Below are positions 15,384 through 22,879 of a stretch of 35,914 nucleotides of DNA, piece after piece (position 1 is the stretch's first letter; each line of letters opens with the position of its first letter). The DNA is from Thermoleophilia bacterium UBA2241. Lineage in GTDB: Bacteria; Actinomycetota; Thermoleophilia; UBA2241. The position numbers and the translations under genes are program-made. The stretch spans positions 1 to 35,914 of the forward strand of contig DDYF01000048.1 in assembly GCA_002347645.1 (NCBI GenBank), written 5' to 3'. The notes beneath the pieces were generated by a model, which made no database searches, was not told the DNA's origin, and worked only from the letters and a program-made list of their open reading frames with translations.

Positions 15384-16118
15384 ATGCTGCGCGCCGTGAC
15401 GTTCGATTTCTGGAGCACGTTGTTCACCGACCACCGCGGGCGCGAGCGTGAGCGGCGGCGCAAGGACTGGCTGCGCGCCGAGCTCGAGGCGATCGGCTCC
15501 CCGCCGTCCGACGTGAGACTCACCGACGCGCTCGCCTCCGGCTTCGAGTACTTCGAGCGCGTCTGGCGCGACGAGCAGCGCACTCCGCTGGCGACCGAGA
15601 CGCTCGGCGCGACACTCGCCACCCTCGGAGTGCGCCTTGCGGACGATGCGTTCGGGCGCACCGTCGAGTACTTCGAGCGCCTGATCCTCGACGTCCCTCC
15701 GGAGCCGACGCCCGGGGCGCTCGGGGCACTGCCCGCCCTCGCCGAACGCTACAAGCTGGCCGTCGTCTGCGACACCGGCTACTCGCCGGGCAGCGTCCTG
15801 ACCGAGCTCCTCGCACGCAACGGCATACTCGAGCCGTTCACCTACCTGTACTTCTCCAACGAGCACGGCATGAGCAAGCCGGACGTGCGTGTGTTCAAGC
15901 ACACCCTGGGGCAACTGGATGTGCGCGCCGGCGAGGCGGCACACGTCGGGGACATGCAGCGCACCGACATCGCCGGCGCCCAGGCGGCGGGCATGATGGC
16001 CGTGCACTTCGTGGGCGCCAACGACCGCGACGCCCAGAGATCGACTGCCGACCTCCTCGTGCGCCACTTCGACGAGCTGCCGACGCTGCTCGGCGGCCTC
16101 GTCTGCCCCGGCTGCTGA
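15384..16118 (+). CDS. HAD family hydrolase
   Basis: The 244-residue protein has the haloacid dehalogenase order of motifs. Motif I is TFDFWSTLF with the nucleophile Asp8. Motif II is VVCDTGYS, the motif III lysine is in MSKPDVRVF, and motif IV is HVGDMQRTDIAGAQAAGM. A helical cap lies between motifs I and II. The residue two places after the nucleophile is Trp, not the Asp general acid used by HAD phosphatases, so dehalogenase-like or other chemistry is possible. Its stop overlaps the start of the PAP2-HAD fusion, which contains another HAD domain. Confidence 0.85.
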   Translation: MLRAVTFDFWSTLFTDHRGRERERRRKDWLRAELEAIGSPPSDVRLTDALASGFEYFERVWRDEQRTPLATETLGATLATLGVRLADDAFGRTVEYFERLILDVPPEPTPGALGALPALAERYKLAVVCDTGYSPGSVLTELLARNGILEPFTYLYFSNEHGMSKPDVRVFKHTLGQLDVRAGEAAHVGDMQRTDIAGAQAAGMMAVHFVGANDRDAQRSTADLLVRHFDELPTLLGGLVCPGC

Positions 16119-17374
16119 TGAGCGCTCGCCGGCGCGCGCTCCTCGCGGCGGCAGTCCTTCTCGCCGGGTCCGCCGTCGTCGCCCTCGCGGTGGTCTCGGG
16201 GAAGACCGACGGCCTGGACGAATGGCTCAGCCGCCTCGCGGCGGAGCACCGCGTCACGCCGCTCACGCCGTTCCTGTCCCACTTCACGGACCTCGGGGAG
16301 TGGTACCTCATCGGTCCCATCGTGATCGTGACGGCCGTGGTCTTATGGCGAATGGGCCGGCGGCGCGAGGGCGTCTTCGTTGCCGCCGCGACCGCCGTGT
16401 CCTGGGGTCTCAACCACCTGCTGAAGGCCGGCTTCGGGCGGGATACGCCCGTGCCGCCGCGCGCGATCGACGACCCTTCCCTGCACGCCTTTCCGAGCGG
16501 GCATTCGATGACCACGACGACGTTCGTGACGGCACTGGCGCTCGTCGTCTGGGCTGTGGCACGAGGGTCACGACCGGACGGGTCGCCACGCCTCGGTCGG
16601 GGGCCTCGCCTCGTGGTCTGCACCGCGGCGGCCGGCTATGCCGGCCTCATGGGCCTGTCACGAGTCTATCTGGGTGTCCACTGGCCGACGGACGTCGTCG
16701 CGGGCTGGATGCTCGGCGCGGCGCTCGCCCTCGCGCTCTGGGCGGTGTTCGTGGCGCCGCACGAGGAAGCGGCCGAGCCCGCCGCCGACACGCCCGTGCG
16801 GGTCGTGCTGTTCGACTGGGGCAACACGCTGATGGTCGACGACGGGCGACCCGGGCCGATGCTCGCGTGGCCGCAGGTCGCCGCCGTGCCCGGCGCAGCC
16901 GAGGCGCTGACGGCGCTGCACGGCCGCTTTCGGCTGTGCGTGGCGACGAACGCCGACGACTCGGGTGCGGACGACGTGATGGCGGCGCTCGAGCGGGTGG
17001 GGCTGGAACGCTACATCGACCGCGTCTTCTCGTCGCACGACCTCGGCGCGCGCAAGCCCGACCCGGCCTTCTACGCCGCCGTGCTCGACGGGCTACGCGC
17101 CGACGACGCGGCGGGTCGAACGACTTCACCAAGCGACGAGACACGCCGCCCCGAGGCGATCCTGCATCCCGCCCAGGTCGTCATGGTCGGTGACAACTAC
17201 GCGAACGATGTCGCCGGCGCGATCGTCGCCGGGCTGAAGGCTGTCTGGTTCCGCCGTGAGACGGCGGCGAACGGAGCCTCATCCGACGACGGGGGGCCGC
17301 CCGAAGACCCTCCCCGGGTCCCGACGATCGCCGACCTCAGACGCCTGCCCGAGATCCTGCGGCAGGGCGACTAG
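16118..17374 (+). CDS. Fusion of PAP2-type membrane phosphatase and HAD hydrolase
   Basis: The 418-residue protein has an N-terminal PAP2 domain (about 1-220, five to six hydrophobic segments) and a cytoplasmic HAD domain (about 225-415). PAP2 motifs seen are FPSGHS and SRVYLGVHWPTD. The first motif reads KAGFGRDTP, with Thr where the family has the second Arg of K-x6-R-P. The HAD part has LFDWGNTLM, ATNAD, RKPDPAFY and VMVGDNYANDVAGA; like its upstream neighbour it lacks Asp at +2. PAP2 enzymes dephosphorylate lipid phosphates such as undecaprenyl-PP or phosphatidylglycerol-P. A lipid-phosphate task shared between the two halves is inference. It overlaps the preceding HAD gene by one base of the ATGA. 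Confidence 0.85.
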   Translation: MSARRRALLAAAVLLAGSAVVALAVVSGKTDGLDEWLSRLAAEHRVTPLTPFLSHFTDLGEWYLIGPIVIVTAVVLWRMGRRREGVFVAAATAVSWGLNHLLKAGFGRDTPVPPRAIDDPSLHAFPSGHSMTTTTFVTALALVVWAVARGSRPDGSPRLGRGPRLVVCTAAAGYAGLMGLSRVYLGVHWPTDVVAGWMLGAALALALWAVFVAPHEEAAEPAADTPVRVVLFDWGNTLMVDDGRPGPMLAWPQVAAVPGAAEALTALHGRFRLCVATNADDSGADDVMAALERVGLERYIDRVFSSHDLGARKPDPAFYAAVLDGLRADDAAGRTTSPSDETRRPEAILHPAQVVMVGDNYANDVAGAIVAGLKAVWFRRETAANGASSDDGGPPEDPPRVPTIADLRRLPEILRQGD

Positions 17375-17774
17375 CGCGCGCCTCTCGCCGGTCCGTCAGG
17401 CCCGAGGACGGTCCCCTATCCTCGTGTGCCGTGGTCTCACGTCGTGCAACTTGCAGGTGCGGACGCTGGTGACGGTCGCTCCCAACAGGCTCGCTCCGCA
17501 AGATCGTCACTGGCGCGCACAGCTGCAACTTGCACGAACGGAAGACCAGCCCAACGCGCGTCCTGCCTGGGTGCCCCGGTCCAGCACCTGCTGCCGAGCA
17601 ACGACTGGGCGAAGCCGATCAGCGACCCCACGTCGTCCGGAGGGCCGTCGAGAGCGGTCCGATCCTGCCGGCCGTGAGCAGCGCACGCCCGCCGAACATC
17701 ATCACGTGGATCATCGCGCCGGCGCCGAGCCCGGCGGGCGGGCGGCGTGATCGAAGCCGGAGAGCTTCGCGGCC
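17375..17774. other. 400-bp gap without a recognised gene
   Basis: This lies between the convergent ends of the PAP2-HAD and gltX genes. Short frames on both strands (for example 17437-17631 leftward) have no recognisable motif and arginine/proline-rich shadows. The only structure I see is TGCAACTTGCA at 17445-17455 and again at 17524-17534. Each copy is a perfect palindrome around a central C, 79 bp apart. No tRNA fold was found, although gltX often has tRNA neighbours. Confidence 0.5.
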
Positions 17775-19319
17775 TCAGCCGGCGAGCGTCGCGGCCTGTT
17801 CGAGGCGCGCGGCCGCCTCGTCGCGGCCGAGCGCCCAGAGGCTCTCGAAGAGGCCCGGCGTGACGCTCTGGCCGCTCATGCCGAGGCGCAGTGCGGCGAA
17901 GACCGCCTTCGGCTTGAGCTCGAGCCGGGCCGGCAATCCGCGCACCAGTGCCTCGATCGACTCGACCGACCAGGGCTCGACGGCACGCAAGCCGGCGGCG
18001 GCGCGCGCCAGCGTGGCCGCCGCCCCGTCCGTGCCGGCGAGCCGCTGCCGGGCCTCGTCGGTGAAAGCGAGCGGGCGAAAGAAGAAACCGGCCATCGGGA
18101 TGAAGTCGGCGAGCACGTCGACCTTCTCACGCACCAGCGGCGCGACCACCTTCGTCAGCTTCGCCTGCTCGGCCGTCGGCGCGGTTGCCGGCTGGTGCGC
18201 CGTTTCGGCGCTCTCGACGGCGGCGGCCAAGGCCTGCGGCCCCTCCGCCGCCGCCTTCTCGACCGCCGCCGGATCGCCGTAGAAGCCCACCCGCGTCAGG
18301 TAGGCGACGAGCCGCTCTCCGAGCTTCTCGTCGCCCATCTGCCGGATGAACCGTCCGTTCATCCAACGCAGCTTGTCGGGGTCGAAGATCGACGGGCTGG
18401 GGCTGAGCCTCTCGACGTCGAAGTCGCGCGTAAGATCCTCGAGCGTCCATGTGATCATGCTCTCGTCGAACTCCGTGCTCAGGAAGCACAGGTAGCTCCG
18501 CACCACCTCCACCAACAGGCCCTGCGCCGTGAGCTGCTCGAGCTTCGTCGCCCCATGCCGCTTGCTGAGCTTCTTACGGTCGGTGCCGAAGAGCAGCGGC
18601 ATGTGCAGGAACTTCGGGACCGGCGCGCCCAGCGCCTCGTAGATGAGGATCTGCTTCGGCGTGTTGCTGATGTGGTCGTCGCCGCGGATCACGTGCGTGA
18701 CGTCCATGGTGACGTCGTCCACCACGACGGCGAGGTTGTAGACGATGGTGCCGTCAGAGCGCTGGACGATGAAGTCGCCGATGAGGTCGTTGTCGACCTC
18801 GACCGGCTCGCGGATCATGTCGTCGAAGACGGTCTTGCCGGGCGGGACCTTGAAGCGCAGGGTGCGCGGCTCGCCGGCCGCCCTGCGGCGCTCGACTTCG
18901 TCGGCGCCGAGCCGGCGGCACTTCCCCGAATAGACCCAGTTCCGCTTCTCGGCCTGCGCCGCCTGCCGCTCCGCTTCGAGCTCCTCGGCGGTGCAGAAGC
19001 ACGGGTACAGGTGGCCGCTGGCGAGCAGCCTGTCGACGTACTCGCGGTAGATGTCCGCGCGCTCCGTCTGCCGGTACGGCCCATGGGGCCCCGGCACGCC
19101 CGGCCCCTCGTCCCAGTCGATCCCCATCTCCTTGAGCGACGAGAGGATCTGGGCGATCGCCTCGTCGGTGCTGCGAGAGGGGTCGGTGTCCTCGATTCGC
19201 AGGATCAGCGTGCCCCCGTGCTGCCGCGCGTAGATGTAGTTGTAGAGGCCCGTCCGTGCGCTGCCCAGGTGCAGGTAGCCGGTCGGGGACGGGGCGAATC
19301 GGACGACGGCGTCGGTCAT
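17775..19319 (-). CDS. gltX: Glutamyl-tRNA synthetase
   Basis: The 514-residue enzyme attaches glutamate to tRNA-Glu in the cytoplasm. The start at 19319 gives MTDAVVRFAPSPTGYLHLG, in which PSPTGYLHLGSART is the HIGH region. KKLSKRHGA is the KMSKS loop. A zinc-site pattern C-x-C-x20-Y-x3-C is present (CFCTAEELEAE to SGKC). The C-terminal anticodon-binding domain is complete, and length is slightly above the usual 470-500 residues. In-frame sequence upstream of the ATG is antisense to the SH3 gene. A TATCAT box at 19371-19366 is a possible -10 element, leaving about 40 nt of leader. It is divergent from the SH3 gene with only 36 bp between start codons. Confidence 0.95.
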   Translation of the reverse strand: MTDAVVRFAPSPTGYLHLGSARTGLYNYIYARQHGGTLILRIEDTDPSRSTDEAIAQILSSLKEMGIDWDEGPGVPGPHGPYRQTERADIYREYVDRLLASGHLYPCFCTAEELEAERQAAQAEKRNWVYSGKCRRLGADEVERRRAAGEPRTLRFKVPPGKTVFDDMIREPVEVDNDLIGDFIVQRSDGTIVYNLAVVVDDVTMDVTHVIRGDDHISNTPKQILIYEALGAPVPKFLHMPLLFGTDRKKLSKRHGATKLEQLTAQGLLVEVVRSYLCFLSTEFDESMITWTLEDLTRDFDVERLSPSPSIFDPDKLRWMNGRFIRQMGDEKLGERLVAYLTRVGFYGDPAAVEKAAAEGPQALAAAVESAETAHQPATAPTAEQAKLTKVVAPLVREKVDVLADFIPMAGFFFRPLAFTDEARQRLAGTDGAAATLARAAAGLRAVEPWSVESIEALVRGLPARLELKPKAVFAALRLGMSGQSVTPGLFESLWALGRDEAAARLEQAATLAG

Positions 19320-19355
19320 GGGTGGTCGGCTTTCGTCGAAGGGAACGGGGAGCTC

Positions 19356-19799
19356 ATGCAGGCCAATGATAGCGTAGAGCCCGTGAGCGGACGGCCGAGC
19401 GTGACGAACGGCGGAGGGGGGACCCGGTGGCGGGTCCTGCGCGCGCACCGAGCGTCGCACGCCGACCCGATCGCGGTGCGCGCCGGCGACCTTGTGGCGG
19501 TCGGCCGCCGCGACACGACGTGGCCAGACTACCTCTGGTGCACAGGGCCAGACGGCCGCGAGGGATGGGCGCCGGAGGCGTTCCTCGGGCCTGCCGGCGG
19601 CGGACCGGACGAGTCGGGCGGGGCCGCCGGGCGCGACGTCCGCCGCGCGCTCCGCGACTACGACGCCCGCGAGCTGGACGTCGCCCCCGGCGACGTCGTC
19701 CTCGCGGGCGAGGAGGCCGGCGGCTGGTGCTGGTGCGAGGTCGAGGACGGGCGGTCTGGATGGGTACCTCGCGACTGCCTCGCGCCGGCGATGACGTGA
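19356..19799 (+). CDS. Protein with two SH3-like domains
   Basis: The ATG at 19356 follows GGGGAG at a good distance and gives 147 residues. The first SH3-like unit (about 22-72) contains RVLRAHRASHADPIAVRAGD and YLWCTGPDGREGWAPEAFL. The second (about 90-145) contains ALRDYDARELDVAPGDVVLA and WCWCEVEDGRSGWVPRDCL. The ALxDYDA, WCxxE and GWVPxxxL elements are classical SH3 features, close to variant SH3 domains of bacteria. There is no signal peptide, so it is probably cytoplasmic and binds peptides or nucleic acid; partner unknown. The DUF2284 gene starts 10 bp after its stop, so the two are likely co-transcribed. Confidence 0.75.
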   Translation: MQANDSVEPVSGRPSVTNGGGGTRWRVLRAHRASHADPIAVRAGDLVAVGRRDTTWPDYLWCTGPDGREGWAPEAFLGPAGGGPDESGGAAGRDVRRALRDYDARELDVAPGDVVLAGEEAGGWCWCEVEDGRSGWVPRDCLAPAMT

Positions 19800-19809
19800 A
19801 GGGGGAGCC

Positions 19810-20349
19810 GTGGACGACGACCTGACGAAGTGGTGCGAGCGCGCCGTCGAGCTCGGCGCGGACAAGGCGACCGTCATCGGCACCGACCAGGTGGTCGTCG
19901 CCGAATGGGTGCGCATGAAGTGCCTCTACGGCTGCGACGAGCCGGGCGTGTACAGGACCTGCCCGCCCGACGGCGCGCCGAGCGTCGAGCAGACGAAGCG
20001 CGTGCTCGGCGAGTTCAGGCGCGCCGTGCTCCTGGGCGTCGGACCGATCGTCGGCTACGACAGGTCCGACGCCGAGTCACGGCGCCTCAACGACGCCGCC
20101 CTGGCGCTCGAGCGCGAGCTCTTCCTCGCCGGCTTCCACAAGTCGTGGACGATGGGCGCCGGTCCCTGCGACATCTGCGGCGCCTGCACCGAGGGCAAGG
20201 ACTGCCCGACACCGGAGAAGGCGCGCCCGTCGATGGAGGCCTGCGGCATCGACGTGTACACCACGGTGCGCAACGCCGACTGGAAGATCGACGTCGTGCG
20301 CACCCGGGAGAGCGAGTACCGCTACTTCGCGCTCGTGCTCGTCGACTGA
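19810..20349 (+). CDS. DUF2284 family cysteine-rich metal-binding protein
   Basis: This 179-residue protein starts at GTG 19810 after a GGGGGAG site. Conserved cysteines are CLYGCDEPGVYRTCPP (about 38-53) and the cluster CDICGACTEGKDCPTPEKAR (about 120-139). That cluster is followed by PSMEACGIDVYTTVRNA. This is the signature of DUF2284, predicted metal- or iron-sulfur-binding proteins found mostly in anaerobic bacteria and archaea. No function is established. Its gene follows the SH3 gene closely and ends facing the SRPBCC gene. Confidence 0.85.
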   Translation: MDDDLTKWCERAVELGADKATVIGTDQVVVAEWVRMKCLYGCDEPGVYRTCPPDGAPSVEQTKRVLGEFRRAVLLGVGPIVGYDRSDAESRRLNDAALALERELFLAGFHKSWTMGAGPCDICGACTEGKDCPTPEKARPSMEACGIDVYTTVRNADWKIDVVRTRESEYRYFALVLVD

Positions 20350-20371
20350 CAGCGCCGCAGGAGGCCCGGCA

Positions 20372-20392
20372 GGCGTGGCCCGCGGTCACGCC
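20372..20392. terminator. Short hairpin between convergent genes
   Basis: GGCGTG (20372-20377) pairs with CACGCC (20387-20392) around nine bases. It sits between the DUF2284 stop and the leftward SRPBCC stop, which is partly inside the right arm. The stem is six pairs with no T-tract, so the call rests on position. Confidence 0.3.
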
Positions 20393-20862
20393 GCCTTCGC
20401 GATCGGCTTCGCCACCGACGACTCGGCGACGTACTTCAGGTTCTCCAGACTCTCCTCGAAGTCCCGGCGAGCGCGCTTCTCGATCAACAGGCGGTCGACG
20501 AGCCTGCCGAGGGTGCTGCCGGGCAGCGCGTACTCGAACTCGGTCGTCGCCGTCGTACCGTCCTCCCGGGGCTCGTGGTGACAGGTCATCCACCCAGGGA
20601 GTCCACCGGCGAGCTCCCAGCGCCAGTCGGTGCTGCCGTCGGCGTTATGCCGCTCCTCGACCGTGCGCCTGACGACGCGCCAGTGCGCCCCCAGCATCGA
20701 CATCGTGTACTCCGCCTTGCTCCCCGGCCCGCCGTCGCCGAACGCCCTGACCGGGCCGCTCATGCCGACCCAGTACTCCGGGACGCGGGCGACGTCCCTC
20801 ACGACCTTGTCGAGGGCCTCGACCGGGATGCCGAACATGGTGGTCTGCGTGAGATGAGCCAT
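20386..20862 (-). CDS. SRPBCC (START-like) family protein
   Basis: The 158-residue protein starts at ATG 20862, directly after an AGGAGG-containing site; the open frame upstream crosses the promoter. It has the polyketide-cyclase/START layout: an N-terminal strand (TQTTMFGIPVEALDKVVRDV), a helix with VPEYWVGMSGPV, and alternating strands including EYTMSMLGAHWRVVRR and TTEFEYALPG. A long C-terminal helix follows (ESLENLKYVAESSVAKPI). Such proteins bind hydrophobic ligands in a deep pocket; ligand and role are unknown here. It is downstream of the truncated P-type ATPase on the same strand but has its own promoter. Confidence 0.8.
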   Translation of the reverse strand: MAHLTQTTMFGIPVEALDKVVRDVARVPEYWVGMSGPVRAFGDGGPGSKAEYTMSMLGAHWRVVRRTVEERHNADGSTDWRWELAGGLPGWMTCHHEPREDGTTATTEFEYALPGSTLGRLVDRLLIEKRARRDFEESLENLKYVAESSVAKPIAKAA

Positions 20863-20927
20863 GCGCGCCTCCTTCCTCCAGTGCGCGTGCGCGCGGCACC
20901 GTGATGGCCCGGGCCTCCTGCGCCTCC

Positions 20928-20955
20928 AAGCTACTCCGGTCACCGGCATAGTCAA
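20928..20955 (-). promoter_or_regulatory. Promoter of the SRPBCC gene
   Basis: Read leftward, TTGACT (20955-20950) and TAGCTT (20933-20928) are separated by 16 nt, with the start codon about 65 bp further. A perfect 14-bp palindrome (GCTCTCGCGAGAGC, 20977-20990) lies about 22 bp upstream of the -35 box and might bind a regulator. Confidence 0.55.
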
Positions 20956-21002
20956 CGTTGTGCCTCGCGCCGGTTCGCTCTCGCGAGAGCTCACCGCCAC
21001 AA

Positions 21003-22685
21003 CTAGTCCACCCGCGCCCGCTTCAGCAGCAGCGCGTTGACCGCCACGAGGCGATGCCCGTCGACCTCGGCCACGGCGCCGTGGCCCGGCACCGCGGTGA
21101 AGGAGGTGGGCGCGGGCGCGGTGACGCCGTCGCGCGCGACGCGCGCGACGATGGCCCGCGCCACCGGGTGCTCGCTATGCGACTCGGCGCCGGCGATCAG
21201 GCGCAGGACCTGCGCCTCGCCGGCGCCACCCGCCGCCACCACGTCGGTGAGCTCGGACTCGCCGCGCGTGAGCGTCCCGGTCTTGTCGAAGACCACGGTG
21301 TCGATGCGCGACGCCTGCTCGATCGCCAGGGCGCTCTTGAAGAGGATGCCGCGCTCCGCGCCCAGGCCGGTCCCGACCATGACGGCCGTCGGCGTGGCCA
21401 GGCCGAGCGCGTCGGGGCACGTGATCACGACGACCGTGATGGCGAACAGGAGCGCGGTCACCGTGGTCTCGCCGGCGGCCCAGCGCCACACGGCGAACGT
21501 CACCGCGCCGCCGACGAGCGCCACGAGGACGAGCCAGAACGCCGCCTTGTCGGCCAGGCGTTGCGCCGGGGCGCGAGAGTTCTGCGCGGCTTGCACCAGC
21601 TTCACGATCTGCGCCAGGGCCGTGTCGGCGCCGACCGCCGACGCGCGCACGCGCAAGGTCCCGTTGCCGTTGATCGTGGCGCCCACCACGGTGTCGCCCT
21701 CGCCCTTGACGATCGGCAGGCTCTCCCCGGTGACCATCGATTCGTCCACGTCACTCGAGCCAGCCATCACCGTACCGTCGACGGCGATCTTCGCCCCGGG
21801 ACGGACGAGCATCTCGTCGCCCACCACCACTTCAGCCGTGGGCACCTCGACCGGCTCATCCCCACGCATGACGAGGGTCTTCGGCGGCGCAAGGTCGAGC
21901 AGGCTCCGCAAGGCGTCGTTCGCGCCGCCCCTGGCTCGCATCTCGAACCAGTGGCCCAGCAGCACGAAGGCGGCGAGGAACGCCGCCGCCTCGTAGAACA
22001 CCTCGCCGTCGATGAAGAAGGTGGCGGCGACCGAGTAGACCCAGCCCGCGCCGATGGCGACCGCGACCAGCACCATCATGTCGAGCGTGCCGTGACGCAG
22101 CGCCCTCCAGGCGCCGGCGAAGAAGAGTGAGGACGCCCAGAAGACGACGGGGAGGCTCAGCAAGAACTGGATGAGGTCGGCCTTGAGACCGAAGGGCGTC
22201 GGCACGTCCAGACCGAGGGTGTCGTGCCCCATCGGGGAGTAGAGGGCGATCGCGACGGCGAGTGCAGCGGCGACCGCGAACCGGCGCCGCAGGTCGCGAA
22301 CCATCGCGGCCATGTCGTGGCCGGCGTGCTCGTCGTGGGCGGCAGGTGCGGCGGCAGCTTCGTGGCCTGCGTGCATGTCGGGCGCGGGCGGCGACTCCCC
22401 GCGGCAGCGGCAACCGCACTCCTCGATCCAGTGGCGGAGGTCCTCAACGGAGGTGACGGACGGCTCGTACGTGACCGTCACCGACTGCGCGACCGGGTTT
22501 GGGTCGGCCCCGAGGACACCGGGTCTGCCCAGCAGGGCGCGCTCGACGACGAGCTTCTCGCTGGCCCACGACAGCCCTCCGAGGGACAGGGTGATCCGTC
22601 TGGTGCGCGGCCCCGCGTCAGCCTGCGTCGCATGACCTCCCGCCCGCCCAAGCCCCGCGTGATCGCGTCGCGCCTCGCCGCTCAT
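21003..22685 (-). pseudogene. P1B-type heavy-metal ATPase truncated after the N-domain
   Basis: From ATG 22685 (alternatives at 22697 and 22712) the frame gives 560 residues. An HMA-like domain has GGLSWASE where the CxxC metal loop should be. Next come CGCRC and a His-rich linker (DMHAGHE, DEHAGHDM), six membrane helices and the actuator motif ESMVTGESLP. The intramembrane motif is CPD (423-425), and phosphorylation motif DKTGT starts at Asp467. The frame stops shortly after PGHGAVAEVDGHRL. The rest of the P-domain (MVGDGVNDAPAL-type hinge) and the last two helices are absent. Roughly 170-200 residues are missing and only 140 bp separate the stop from the next gene. Without the hinge it cannot run the transport cycle, so I call it a decayed copper/silver exporter. 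Confidence 0.7.
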
Positions 22686-22811
22686 CTCAGACTCCATCGG
22701 TCCGGTTTCCATACGACGGTGTACCCACCGGCCCGGACGCGCGAGCCGTTGTGGCGACACGCGGGCGGCGATGCCGCCGCCCGCGCCGTCCCCCTCTCGC
22801 GCACCGTTCGA

Positions 22812-22826
22812 CTTCTGGTACCGTAC
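22812..22826 (+). promoter_or_regulatory. Extended -10 element of pckA, identical to the etfB one
   Basis: CTTCTGGTACCGTAC contains TGG-TACCGT, an extended -10 of the TGn-TAnnnT type (TACCGT at 22819-22824). No -35 box lies at 17 nt. Transcription would begin near 22831, leaving about 49 nt of leader with a GGGAGG site before the GTG at 22880. The same 15 bases occur at 29857-29871 before etfB. Confidence 0.5.
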
Positions 22827-22879
22827 GCTTCACCCGGCATGTGGTGGGCGACGCCGGGATGCAGCCATGGGAGGGCGCC

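Noticed and set aside
17437..17631. 64-residue leftward frame in the 400-bp gap
   Set aside because: No recognisable motif, no ribosome binding site and no neighbour coupling; too little to call a gene.
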